A stretch of DNA of 64,000 nucleotides from positions 434,001-498,000 of the forward strand of contig NZ_RBXB01000003.1 of NCBI RefSeq assembly GCF_003634775.1, read 5' to 3'. Of this stretch, positions 43,897 to 52,087 are shown one piece after another. The translations under genes and the position numbers were made by a program. Position 1 is the first letter of the stretch. Every line of letters begins with the position of its first letter. This DNA comes from Chryseobacterium defluvii. GTDB lineage: Bacteria; Bacteroidota; Bacteroidia; Flavobacteriales; Weeksellaceae. The notes beneath the pieces were generated by a model. That model was not told where the DNA came from. It ran no database searches and saw nothing but the letters and a program-made list of their open reading frames with translations.

Positions 43897-44778
43897 ATGA
43901 AAAAAACATTTCAAATTTTATTCATCTTCCTCTTTGCCGTAATCAATGCACAGAATACGGCAAACCGGTTTTTCTATGAACTGACCTATAAGCCTAATAA
44001 AGATTCCGCAAAGTTGGAAAAAGAAATGATGGCATTGGATATTGATCAAAACAAATCCGTTTATCAATCTTATGAGCTGATTGGTTTGGATTCATTAGCA
44101 AATGTCATGGTCACAGAATCTTTAAAAACCGGAAATATGGCCGATGTCAACAGAATCGGTGGAAAGAAACAATCGAAATTCCTTCATCGGATTTTTAAAA
44201 CTCACCCTGTGCAGGAAATAGTTTATAATGACCAAATATTAATGGACTATTATTCCTATCGCGAAAATCCGAATCTGATCTGGAAAATTTCAGATGAAAA
44301 ACAGAAAATAGGAGCCTACAATACCCAAAAAGCAACCACAGATTTTGGTGGCAGAAAATGGACAGCATGGTTTACTACAGAAATCCCTTTTCAGGATGGC
44401 CCGTACAAATTTTATGGACTTCCCGGATTAATTGTGAAAATTGAAGATGACGGAAAAAATTATTCATGGGAGCTCAAGGGCAACAGAAAAATAGATCATA
44501 TAAAAGACACTCTATACATGGAAGGCTTCATCAAGCAATCAGGATTATCAAGTTCTAAAGAAATTCCGAAAGAAAAATTCCTTGAGAAATACGAGCAATA
44601 TAAGAAAGATCCATTAGCAAGTATGAGACAGCTTCTTTCTCAACTTCCGGCAGGTGTTGACCTTCCTGACAATTCTATAACAGAGAAAATGCGTGAAGCA
44701 GAGAAAAAAATGAAAGAAGAGCTAGCAAAAAACAATAATAGTATAGAGATACAGGAAAAAATAAATAAAAGAAAATAA
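43897..44778 (+). CDS. GLPGLI-family exported protein
   Basis: A signal peptide (about 1-18, ending INAQ) is followed by a beta-rich domain with the defining motif KFYGLPGLIVKIEDDGKNY near residue 170, and the conserved GGRKWTAWFTTEIPFQDGPY just before it. The C-terminus is a charged Lys/Glu-rich helix (about 265-293). The family is almost confined to Bacteroidetes and has no established function. It probably shares a transcript with the gene upstream. Confidence 0.88.
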   Translation: MKKTFQILFIFLFAVINAQNTANRFFYELTYKPNKDSAKLEKEMMALDIDQNKSVYQSYELIGLDSLANVMVTESLKTGNMADVNRIGGKKQSKFLHRIFKTHPVQEIVYNDQILMDYYSYRENPNLIWKISDEKQKIGAYNTQKATTDFGGRKWTAWFTTEIPFQDGPYKFYGLPGLIVKIEDDGKNYSWELKGNRKIDHIKDTLYMEGFIKQSGLSSSKEIPKEKFLEKYEQYKKDPLASMRQLLSQLPAGVDLPDNSITEKMREAEKKMKEELAKNNNSIEIQEKINKRK

Positions 44779-44804
44779 AAATACCTACTAGTAAAGGATT
44801 TTAT

Positions 44805-44812
44805 TAAATTTG
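44805..44812 (+). promoter_or_regulatory. -7 box TAAATTTG of the lipoprotein-apt unit
   Basis: TAnnTTTG match, 16 bases before the ATG. Confidence 0.55.
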
Positions 44813-44828
44813 TAGCAAACAGAATAAA

Positions 44829-46013
44829 ATGAAAAAGTTTGCTTTTCTACTTATTTTAAGTTTACTGTTGTTTACAGCATGTAAAAAAGATCATGTGGAC
44901 GCCACAAATACAAAGACATTACAGTCCAGTATTAATGATATGGCATCCAGCCTTCCGACGATTAAACAGATCAAGTTTAATGAAGCTTTGTACATTCTGA
45001 AAACTTTCGGAGTAGAAGCAGATGGTGACATCAATGAATTGAAGGCCCTTGGTCAACTAATCAATGGCAAAAAAGTTCCTGAAATCATGACTATGGCGGA
45101 TCAGGTCGCTCAAAAAAATGGAATTGAATGGGCAAGTACAGCCCCTCCTTCTCTAGGAGAAATGAATATTTTTGGTGATGAAACCGCCAAAGAAAGTGAC
45201 CCAAATGATATAAAAGCAAACTCTCTAAGCATTATAACAAGACCTACCGGAGATAATGGAGAAGGGGCAACTGCTATCCAGATTATCCCAATACTGGTAG
45301 ATAATGCCGGAAATCCTGTTGCATTTACAGGAGCCGGTTTGGAAACTACTTTAGAAGTTTTCAGTAATGGGATAAAACTTTCAACCGCTAAAAATTTAAT
45401 GCAGGATAACAATTTCAAAGGATTTAATTTAAAATTCTCCTCTATACCTGCTTCAAAAGTTGCTGACAATAAAATTGATGTTACTGTAACGGTAAAAACA
45501 ACAGCTAAGACATTCAAAATGTCAAAAATCGGACTGGACGTAAATCCTTCGGCTTTGAAGGTGCCCGCTCCACCAAAAGTAGACTCTACTGCCATAACAC
45601 AGGATCCTGCGGTTATTGATCCTAATAATCCGAATGCAAATCCGGCTAATCCAACAGACCCGAATGCGACCCCTACTACTCCAAAGCAGCCAACTGCAGA
45701 TCCTAAAGCTACAGTAAATAAGTTTTTAAGTAATGTAAGTTCTCAAAACCTTAAAGCTGCTTTTGATGCTTCAAGCAATCCAAGTTGGGGAAGTTATGAA
45801 TCGTTCTCCAATCCTACCTCAGGATTTGGGTCCATCAAAAGTGTAAGTGTAAAAAACATTACCACCAATGCATCCAATCCTAATAATGCAAGTGTGAATG
45901 CTACTTACGACGTTACGGATAAAAACGGAAGAGTAACTTCTCTGAAAGCAACTTTCGGGCTTAAGAATGTAAATGGAGACTGGAAAATTTCCAGCTATAA
46001 AATCAATCCATAG
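44829..46013 (+). CDS. Lipoprotein with NTF2-like C-terminal domain
   Basis: Lipobox FTAC (about Cys18) then KKDHVD. Residues about 25-105 form a helical domain (SSLPTIKQIKFNEALYILKTFG). A beta-rich middle domain (about 135-245) is followed by a Pro/Asn/Thr-rich flexible linker (about 250-295). The C-terminal part (ATVNKFLSNVSSQNLKAAFD ... NGDWKISSYKINP) resembles DUF4878/NTF2-like domains. Its stop codon directly abuts the apt start, so the genes are coupled. Function unknown. Confidence 0.78.
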   Translation: MKKFAFLLILSLLLFTACKKDHVDATNTKTLQSSINDMASSLPTIKQIKFNEALYILKTFGVEADGDINELKALGQLINGKKVPEIMTMADQVAQKNGIEWASTAPPSLGEMNIFGDETAKESDPNDIKANSLSIITRPTGDNGEGATAIQIIPILVDNAGNPVAFTGAGLETTLEVFSNGIKLSTAKNLMQDNNFKGFNLKFSSIPASKVADNKIDVTVTVKTTAKTFKMSKIGLDVNPSALKVPAPPKVDSTAITQDPAVIDPNNPNANPANPTDPNATPTTPKQPTADPKATVNKFLSNVSSQNLKAAFDASSNPSWGSYESFSNPTSGFGSIKSVSVKNITTNASNPNNASVNATYDVTDKNGRVTSLKATFGLKNVNGDWKISSYKINP

Positions 46014-46550
46014 ATGGCTTCACAGGAACTGATCAGAAAATTAGAAGAAACAATAGAAAATATCCCCGATTTTCCCATCCCGGGAATTCAGTTTAAAGAC
46101 ATATCTCCTATATTTCTGAACCCAAAACTATATGAAGGGGTTATTGAAGACCTTGTCGCTTTCAGTAAAGGAAAAGTAGATGCTGTTTGCGGAATAGAAA
46201 GCCGCGGTTATTTATTTGGAATTGCCATTGCGGTTGCATTAGAGGTTCCTTTTATTTTAATCAGGAAAAAAGGAAAACTTCCGCCACCTGTTATTTCAGA
46301 AAAATATGAACTGGAATATGGAAGTGCAGAGATAGAAACCCGTGAAGGACAGATTCAAAAAGGGCAGCGTATTCTTATTCATGACGATTTACTGGCAACC
46401 GGAGGAACTACAGAAGCCGCTGCAAAATTAATAGAAAAACAAGGCGCAAAAGTTTCCCAATTCAGTTTTTTAATCGGCTTAAAAGGATTGAACGGAGATG
46501 AAAAATTGAAAAAATTCAATGCCGAAATTTATCATATTTTAGAATATTAA
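46014..46550 (+). CDS. apt: Adenine phosphoribosyltransferase
   Basis: Salvages adenine to AMP with PRPP. APRT motifs: IPDFPIPGIQFKDISPIFLNP at the start, GIESRGYLFG, IRKKGKLPPPVISEKY and the PRPP loop ILIHDDLLATGGTTEAAA. Length 178 is standard. It follows the lipoprotein gene with no gap and ends at a terminator. Confidence 0.97.
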   Translation: MASQELIRKLEETIENIPDFPIPGIQFKDISPIFLNPKLYEGVIEDLVAFSKGKVDAVCGIESRGYLFGIAIAVALEVPFILIRKKGKLPPPVISEKYELEYGSAEIETREGQIQKGQRILIHDDLLATGGTTEAAAKLIEKQGAKVSQFSFLIGLKGLNGDEKLKKFNAEIYHILEY

Positions 46551-46572
46551 AGATTTTTAACCCTTATAGAAT

Positions 46573-46606
46573 AAATGCTTTGAGAACTCATTTTCAAAGC
46601 ATTTTT
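46573..46606 (+). terminator. Terminator after apt
   Basis: AAATGCTTTGA / TCAAAGCATTT stem with a 10-base loop and a T run. Confidence 0.88.
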
Positions 46607-46646
46607 ATTTAATAACTTGAAAATTCCCATAATTATCAGGAATATT

Positions 46647-46678
46647 ATCAATTATCACTCATCATTTATCAATTATCT
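46647..46678. repeat. Two direct 11-base repeats, two helical turns apart
   Basis: TATCAATTATC occurs at 46647-46657 and 46668-46678 (21-base period), just upstream of the -33 element of the TPR gene. It could be a pair of regulator half-sites or just AT-rich low complexity. Confidence 0.45.
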
Positions 46679-46688
46679 ACGCAAAGTA

Positions 46689-46720
46689 TTTTGTAAATCA
46701 TTCAGAAACAATTAAATTTG
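46689..46720 (+). promoter_or_regulatory. Promoter of the TPR gene and ribH
   Basis: TTTTG (46689-46693), a 19-base spacer, then TAAATTTG (46713-46720): a full Bacteroidetes -33/-7 promoter, 21 bases before the ATG. Confidence 0.72.
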
Positions 46721-46741
46721 CATTTCAATTTTTAACAATTT

Positions 46742-47449
46742 ATGGCAAAACTTACAAAGAATGCTCAGAACGAGCAAGAAGGTAAAGAAACAGTGGCGTT
46801 TTTTAAAGATCTTGATAAAGAGGCTTTAAATACCGAAAGATTCCTCGAAAGATATTCAAAACCATTGAGTATCATCTTTGGTGTATTGATAGTGGGAGTG
46901 CTAGGTTTTTTCGCCTACAAGCAATTTATTGTTGCTCCTAAGAATGCTGAAGCAGTAAAAAGCTTCCTTGCCGCACAAAAAAATCTTACCCAAGGAAAGG
47001 ATAAAGAAGCTTTAGGAGGAAATTCCGCAGCCAACCCTGGTTTCAAAGGAACGTACAACGAATATTCTTCTACTCAGATTGGTAAACTTTCTGCATATAA
47101 TGCAGGCTTATTAAAGTTCAAAGAAGGTAAATTCCAGGAAGCGTATGATCTTTTGGATAAATTTTCATCTGATAACAAAGCTTTGATGGCCATGAAATAT
47201 GGCGCAATGGCAGATGCAAAATCAGGTCTTAATAAGAACGATGAAGCTCTTGCTCTTCTTGACAAAGCAGCATCTGCTTCTGATGATCCTTATACTACCT
47301 ATTACTTTACAAGAAAGGCGGGTATTTTAGCTCTGGGGTTGAAGAAAAATGCAGAGGCTAAAAAATATTTTGCAACTATTGATGAAAAGTATCAGGATTA
47401 CGATAACGGAATGTCTGATTCTTATATTGAAATGACTAAATATTATTAA
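46742..47449 (+). CDS. Membrane-anchored TPR protein
   Basis: A 235-residue protein: a cytoplasmic N-terminus rich in Lys/Glu, one transmembrane helix (about 43-61, PLSIIFGVLIVGVLGFFAYK), then TPR-like helices in the periplasm (SAYNAGLLKFKEGKFQEAYDLL, SGLNKNDEALALLDKA, LGLKKNAEAKKYFATI). The layout resembles YfgM, an ancillary factor of the SecYEG translocon, but that equivalence is inference. It lies 3 bases upstream of ribH and shares its promoter. Confidence 0.85.
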   Translation: MAKLTKNAQNEQEGKETVAFFKDLDKEALNTERFLERYSKPLSIIFGVLIVGVLGFFAYKQFIVAPKNAEAVKSFLAAQKNLTQGKDKEALGGNSAANPGFKGTYNEYSSTQIGKLSAYNAGLLKFKEGKFQEAYDLLDKFSSDNKALMAMKYGAMADAKSGLNKNDEALALLDKAASASDDPYTTYYFTRKAGILALGLKKNAEAKKYFATIDEKYQDYDNGMSDSYIEMTKYY

Positions 47450-47452
47450 AAT

Positions 47453-47971
47453 ATGGCAACAGTTAATCTTTCAGATTACAAGCCACTTCATATAACCAAT
47501 GCCGAAGATTTTTCTATCGGCATTGTTTTTTCTGAGTGGAATGATTTCGTAACCTACAATCTTCGCGATGCTGCTTTGGAAATTCTTGAAAAAGAAGGTG
47601 TAAAAGCTGAAAATATTAAACTTTTTCCGGTTCCGGGAGCATTTGAGCTGAATTATGCAAGCATGCAGCTTTGCAAGGAGCGAAAATATGATGCGGTAAT
47701 CGCGATCGGGTGTGTTATCCGTGGAGAGACCCCACATTTCGATTATGTATGTTCGGCAGTAGCACAGGGAATTAAAGACTGTAATATCTTAACGGATACC
47801 CCAACCATCTTCTGCGTTCTTACGGATGATACCAAAGAACAATCTATCGCCAGAAGCGGTGGAGATTTAGGCAATAAAGGAGTGGAAGCGGCCGTAACAG
47901 CTTTAAGAATGATCGATTTTAAAAAGAAGCTATCCGATAAAAAAGGAAATATAGGCTTCGGAAACGCATAA
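47453..47971 (+). CDS. ribH: 6,7-dimethyl-8-ribityllumazine synthase
   Basis: Penultimate step of riboflavin synthesis; forms an icosahedral or pentameric shell. Motifs: IGIVFSEWNDFVTYNL, VPGAFELNYASMQL and AIGCVIRGETPHFDYVCSAVAQG with the catalytic His. The 172-residue length is slightly longer than average. No FMN riboswitch precedes it; it depends on the promoter of the upstream TPR gene. Confidence 0.96.
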   Translation: MATVNLSDYKPLHITNAEDFSIGIVFSEWNDFVTYNLRDAALEILEKEGVKAENIKLFPVPGAFELNYASMQLCKERKYDAVIAIGCVIRGETPHFDYVCSAVAQGIKDCNILTDTPTIFCVLTDDTKEQSIARSGGDLGNKGVEAAVTALRMIDFKKKLSDKKGNIGFGNA

Positions 47972-47992
47972 AACCTATCTTAAAATAATAAC

Positions 47993-48024
47993 AAAAGAGA
48001 CCACTTCAGTGGTCTCTTTTGTTA
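47993..48024 (+). terminator. Terminator after ribH
   Basis: Perfect 13-pair stem AAAAGAGACCACT-TC-AGTGGTCTCTTTT followed by GTTATT. Confidence 0.9.
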
Positions 48025-48088
48025 TTTCATTACTATGAACTGGAAATAATGCAGATTATATAACAATAGTATGTTTTTACTTTTTTTT

Positions 48089-48119
48089 ATTGAAAAAACC
48101 TGTACAAAAACTATCTTTG
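48089..48119 (+). promoter_or_regulatory. Promoter of the LTA-synthase-like gene
   Basis: ATTG at 48089-48092, a 19-base spacer, then TATCTTTG (48112-48119). The ATG follows 24 bases later. Confidence 0.7.
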
Positions 48120-48143
48120 CGAAATTAATATACAGTTAACATA

Positions 48144-50222
48144 ATGTATTTACAAAAAATAAAACCCTTTTTATACTTAGGAGGCTTTTACCTTCTTCTC
48201 TCTTTAATCATAAGAGTTATATTTTTCTTTCATCCCATTACTACAGCCAGCTTTGGGGTTTTTGAAATTCTGAAGGTTTTACTTCTTGGAATGGTGAACG
48301 ATGTGTTTGTATTCATTGCGGCAAGTTCATTTTTGGTACTGTATTTTTTATTCCTGTCCAATTCAAAATACAAAAATCCTTACGGCCATATTATTTTAGG
48401 GATTCTGGTTCTTCTTTTTTTATACATTCTTTTAGTCCCTAACAATATTTTCAGACAGTATGGAGGTCCTGTAACTAAAATCGCCTTAACTTTTGTAGGA
48501 ATAAAAGCTTTCTTTTTCGGGTTGATGCTCTTTTTACCTACAAAAAGAATCAAGATCCGTAATGTTCTTTACTGTATTATCATTTCCCTGTATGTATTGG
48601 CGATTGTTTTTAATGCCGTAAGCGAATATTTTTTCTATAATGAATTTGGTGTACGCTATAATTTTATTGCTGTAGATTACCTGATCTACACCAATGAAGT
48701 GATTGGAAATATTATGGAAAGCTATCCCGTAGCTCCGCTTTTTATAGCCATTTTCATAGTGACCGCAGGTGTCACATGGTTCATTTACAAGAAAACAAAA
48801 GATGAGCTTTTAACATTACCCAATCTAAAACAAAAGTTCGGTTTATTAAGCATGTATATAGTGTCTGTAGGGATTGGTCTTGTTATTCTTCCTGCAACCG
48901 AACAAATAAAATCTTCCAATGTTTTTGCCAACGAAATCCAAGCCAATGGAATTCCAAAATTCTATTGGGCTTTTACTCATAATGAACTTGATTACTTCCA
49001 GTTTTATTCCCAGATCGATCAAAAACAGGCAGAAAAGAACTTTTTAAGTCAATATCCACAACATAGTCTTACAAGAAATATTATCTCTGAACAGCCGGAA
49101 CTTAAAAAGAATGTGGTTCTAATTTCCATTGAAAGCTTATCTGCCGATTTTATGGAGCATTATGGAAATACCCAAAAAGTAACCCCTTTCCTGGATAGTC
49201 TGGCTAATCAATCTTTAATGTTTACTAATCTGTATGCTACAGGAAACAGAACCGTACGTGGTTTGGAAGCATTAACGCTTTGTATTCCGCCGACTGCCGG
49301 AGAAAGTATCATTAAAAGAGATGACAATAAAAATAAGTTTACCACCGGAAGCGTCTTCAGGTCCAAAGGATATGATGTAAAGTTCTTATATGGTGGCTAC
49401 AGCTATTTCGATAATATGGAAGATTTCTTTGTTGGAAACGGATATGATATTGTGGACAGAAGCAGCTTTAAGCCTGAAGAAATCACTTTTGCCAACGTTT
49501 GGGGAGTTGCAGATGAAGATATGGCTAAAAAAGCGATACAGGTAATGAATAAAGAAGCCAAATCCGGAAAACCGTTTTTCAATCATTGGATGACCGTTTC
49601 AAACCACAGGCCATTTACTTATCCGGACGGAAGGATTGATATTCCCGGGAATGCAAAATCCCGAGACGGAGGGGTAAAATACACCGACTACTCTATCAGG
49701 AAATTCTTTGAAATGGCCAAAAAACAAGACTGGTATAAAAACACTGTGTTTGTAATCATTGCAGACCATTGTGCATCAAGTGCAGGAAAAACCGAGCTTC
49801 CGATGGATAAATACAGAATTCCTGCGATGATATTCTCAGAAGGCTTTATCCAACCTCAGAAATTTGATCAACTGATGTCTCAGATCGATGTAATGCCTAC
49901 TCTTTTCGGAATGCTGAATTTTAATTACAAATCTAAGTTCTTAGGGCAGGATGTATTTAAGCCGGAATTTCAGCCTAAAGCCTATATTGCCACTTATCAG
50001 GATTTGGGATTGATAAAAGATAATCACTTAACAATCATTTCCCCCGTTAAAAAAGCTAAACAATATGCATTACTCCCGGAAAAGAATACCCTCTCTCCGG
50101 AATTTAATATCCATTACGATGAAAAATTATTGAAAACACCTGAGCAAAAGCTGGTGAATGATGCTATTTCCGCCTATCAGTCAACGTCCTATTGGTTAAA
50201 GACCAAACAGCTTAACCGGTAA
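48144..50222 (+). CDS. LTA-synthase-family membrane phosphotransferase (alkaline phosphatase fold)
   Basis: Five predicted membrane helices (about 8-260) are followed by a large periplasmic sulfatase-fold domain. The metal and nucleophile motifs are present: VLISIESLSADFMEHYG, the Thr nucleophile in NLYATGNRTVRGLEAL, and FVIIADHCASSAG with metal-binding Asp/His. The family includes LtaS, OpgB and EptA-like enzymes that move phosphoglycerol or phosphoethanolamine to glycans or lipids. A Gram-negative flavobacterium has no teichoic acid, so the substrate is probably an envelope glycan or lipid. The 3' end overlaps the convergent gene by 11 bases. Confidence 0.9.
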   Translation: MYLQKIKPFLYLGGFYLLLSLIIRVIFFFHPITTASFGVFEILKVLLLGMVNDVFVFIAASSFLVLYFLFLSNSKYKNPYGHIILGILVLLFLYILLVPNNIFRQYGGPVTKIALTFVGIKAFFFGLMLFLPTKRIKIRNVLYCIIISLYVLAIVFNAVSEYFFYNEFGVRYNFIAVDYLIYTNEVIGNIMESYPVAPLFIAIFIVTAGVTWFIYKKTKDELLTLPNLKQKFGLLSMYIVSVGIGLVILPATEQIKSSNVFANEIQANGIPKFYWAFTHNELDYFQFYSQIDQKQAEKNFLSQYPQHSLTRNIISEQPELKKNVVLISIESLSADFMEHYGNTQKVTPFLDSLANQSLMFTNLYATGNRTVRGLEALTLCIPPTAGESIIKRDDNKNKFTTGSVFRSKGYDVKFLYGGYSYFDNMEDFFVGNGYDIVDRSSFKPEEITFANVWGVADEDMAKKAIQVMNKEAKSGKPFFNHWMTVSNHRPFTYPDGRIDIPGNAKSRDGGVKYTDYSIRKFFEMAKKQDWYKNTVFVIIADHCASSAGKTELPMDKYRIPAMIFSEGFIQPQKFDQLMSQIDVMPTLFGMLNFNYKSKFLGQDVFKPEFQPKAYIATYQDLGLIKDNHLTIISPVKKAKQYALLPEKNTLSPEFNIHYDEKLLKTPEQKLVNDAISAYQSTSYWLKTKQLNR

Positions 50223-51342
50223 TAAGATGAGGGATAAAGCGGCTTTGGTTATTCGTGATCAGATGGACACTTTCTCTGATCCCGATTCCCGCAGGCTCCT
50301 GCCCGATCACCCAGCTTCCGATAACCGGATGATTTCCATCAAAATCAGGAAGATCAAATAATTGCTGATAAATAAAACCTTCTTTACCATAATCTCCTGA
50401 GTTTTGCTCAATCGGAAGATTGTTTTTATGCAAGGTTACATTCGCTCCCTCTCTTGAATAGATTGGTTTTTTAGCAAAATCTTTCAGATGTCTCGGCTCA
50501 AAATAAGATTCCAACAGATAAGGATGATTCGGGTACATTTCCCAAAGAATCGGTAAAATAGCTTTAGAGGAGAGAAGAATTTTCCAGGCAGGCTCAATCC
50601 ATTGGGATCTGAAGTCATTCTTCACCAATTTTTCCCCAAAACCATCCTCCAGAATCCATTCATACGGATATAATTTAAAAATGTATTCCATAATAGATCG
50701 GTCCCCGGCAATAAACTCTTCAATATCTTCTGCCCAACCGATGTCCTGGATTGGAATGAATTCTGTTTCAAACCCAGCCTGAGAGGCACAATCTCTTATA
50801 TATTCCACATTGGTAACATCTTCAATATTTGTCAGAGACGCAAAATAGATGTAATGCGGATTCATATAATTTTTAAGATACTTCCAGTAATCGATCAGCT
50901 TTTCATGGATAGAATTGAATTGATCTTTATTGGGAAATAATTCCTGAAGCCAGTACCATTGGATAACAGAAGCCTCATAAAGCGATGTAGGGGTGTCAGC
51001 ATTAAACTCTAGCAATTTCAGATTTTCACCATCAAAACCCAAATCAAACCGCCCATAAATAGAAGGATGGTCTTCTTCCCAGCTTGTGATGATATACTTT
51101 CTGAATGACTCCGGAATATTGAATTGATGCCAGAGATTTTTAGCAATAACATAGTCAACAGCTTCCAGGCACATCTGCCATAATTCAGAAGTTGCCTTCT
51201 CTATTTTGTTGATTTCCTGTAAAGAAAATTCATAATGATGGCTCTCGTCCCAGTATAACCCTTCCAAAGAATGATAGCCAAGCCCTAAAGCTTCCAGTTT
51301 ATGTTCCCAATCCTTACGGATCATTGATGGTAATCTTTTCAT
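50212..51342 (-). CDS. Glutathionylspermidine-synthase-like ATP-grasp protein
   Basis: A 376-residue member of the GspS C-terminal (YjfC/YgiC) family of ATP-grasp ligases. It has the start RKDWEHKLEALGLGYHSLEG, the acidic YGRFDLGFDGENLKLLEFNADTPTSLYEA (metal and substrate loop), LLESYFEPRHLKDFAKKPIYSREGANVTL (ATP-grasp) and GSWVIGQEPAGIGIRES near the end. It lacks the amidase half of true Gsp synthetase. It is the last gene of an operon with two small lipoproteins, as YgiC and YjfC in E. coli neighbour YgiB/YjfM-type proteins. Product unknown. Confidence 0.9.
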   Translation of the reverse strand: MKRLPSMIRKDWEHKLEALGLGYHSLEGLYWDESHHYEFSLQEINKIEKATSELWQMCLEAVDYVIAKNLWHQFNIPESFRKYIITSWEEDHPSIYGRFDLGFDGENLKLLEFNADTPTSLYEASVIQWYWLQELFPNKDQFNSIHEKLIDYWKYLKNYMNPHYIYFASLTNIEDVTNVEYIRDCASQAGFETEFIPIQDIGWAEDIEEFIAGDRSIMEYIFKLYPYEWILEDGFGEKLVKNDFRSQWIEPAWKILLSSKAILPILWEMYPNHPYLLESYFEPRHLKDFAKKPIYSREGANVTLHKNNLPIEQNSGDYGKEGFIYQQLFDLPDFDGNHPVIGSWVIGQEPAGIGIRESVHLITNNQSRFIPHLITG

Positions 51343-51347
51343 AATTC

Positions 51348-51680
51348 TTATGATGAAGCTCTAAAACCACTTCTTCCCAATCCCCCTCTTGATATGCTTC
51401 CTTTATATGTATTCCTCCCCAAATTAGATTTAGCACTTATGGCATCACTATAATATCCGGCTTTCTGATATGCTCCGTTATTATAAAACCCATAAGGCCT
51501 GAATGCATGATACAGCAAAAATCCGGAAACAAAACCATGAGATCTTGTGTAAGAAGCAGTGGTATCTGATCTCATGTACACCTTTTTTTCATTATTCCAT
51601 TCACCTTTTGGCTTTTCCTGAGAACAAGCAGCCAATACTCCGGTAACAAAAAGTAATTGTATAGAACTAGACTTTTTCAT
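51348..51680 (-). CDS. Small Gly/Tyr/Arg-rich lipoprotein, YgiB-like
   Basis: A 110-residue protein with lipobox LAAC (about Cys19) and SQEKPKGEW next. The rest is rich in Tyr, Gly, Ser and Arg (FVSGFLLYHAFRPYGFYNNGAY) and ends SRGGLGRSGFRASS. The low-complexity, RGG-like C-terminus and linkage to a YjfC-type gene recall the YgiB/DUF1190 lipoproteins. Direct homology is not provable by eye. Gaps of 2 and 5 bases to its neighbours show an operon. Confidence 0.72.
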   Translation of the reverse strand: MKKSSSIQLLFVTGVLAACSQEKPKGEWNNEKKVYMRSDTTASYTRSHGFVSGFLLYHAFRPYGFYNNGAYQKAGYYSDAISAKSNLGRNTYKGSISRGGLGRSGFRASS

Positions 51681-51682
51681 GA

Positions 51683-52009
51683 TTATTGAACCGTTATATA
51701 AAATTCATAGTCCTTTTTGACACTGGTAGTATGTTCATAGCCATCTTTATCCCCTACTTCCATGATGGAATCCTTCAGGCCCGGGATAGTATCTCTTTTT
51801 ACAATTTCTCTTACAAGCCTGTTATCTTTCCACACTTTATGCTTGGTAATTAGAACATCTGCGGTGTCTATATGCTGTACCGAAAGCTCGGTTTCAATGG
51901 AAGCCTTTTTATCTACACTGCTTACTTCATCCTCTTTACTTTCTTTTTCATTACAAGCGGTTAAGGTAATTGTACCCAGTACCAAAAAATAATACTTAAT
52001 TTTTCTCAC
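51683..52009 (-). CDS. Small lipoprotein of unknown function
   Basis: A 108-residue protein with lipobox LTAC (about Cys19) followed by an acidic NEKESKEDE stretch. A compact, probably beta-rich domain follows (VLITKHKVWKDNRLVREIVKRDTIPGLKDSI ... YEFYITVQ). No family recognised. First gene of the operon with the YgiB-like lipoprotein and the ATP-grasp ligase; it is 2 bases from the next start. Confidence 0.72.
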   Translation of the reverse strand: MRKIKYYFLVLGTITLTACNEKESKEDEVSSVDKKASIETELSVQHIDTADVLITKHKVWKDNRLVREIVKRDTIPGLKDSIMEVGDKDGYEHTTSVKKDYEFYITVQ

Positions 52010-52029
52010 TTTTTAATCGTAAATTTTAA

Positions 52030-52037
52030 CAAAAGTA
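52030..52037 (-). promoter_or_regulatory. -7 box TACTTTTG of the lipoprotein/ATP-grasp operon
   Basis: TAnnTTTG match on the minus strand, 21 bases before the ATG. Confidence 0.55.
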
Positions 52038-52087
52038 ATTATAATAATGATTTTAATTTTAAATTTACAGACAAAAATTATTTTACT

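Noticed and set aside
45110..45595. 161-codon frame antisense to the lipoprotein before apt
   Set aside because: Shadow of a real gene with signal peptide and lipobox; no independent support.
47450..47452. Possible FMN riboswitch before ribH
   Set aside because: Only 3 bases separate ribH from the TPR gene, and the upstream promoter region shows no conserved RFN-type sequence.
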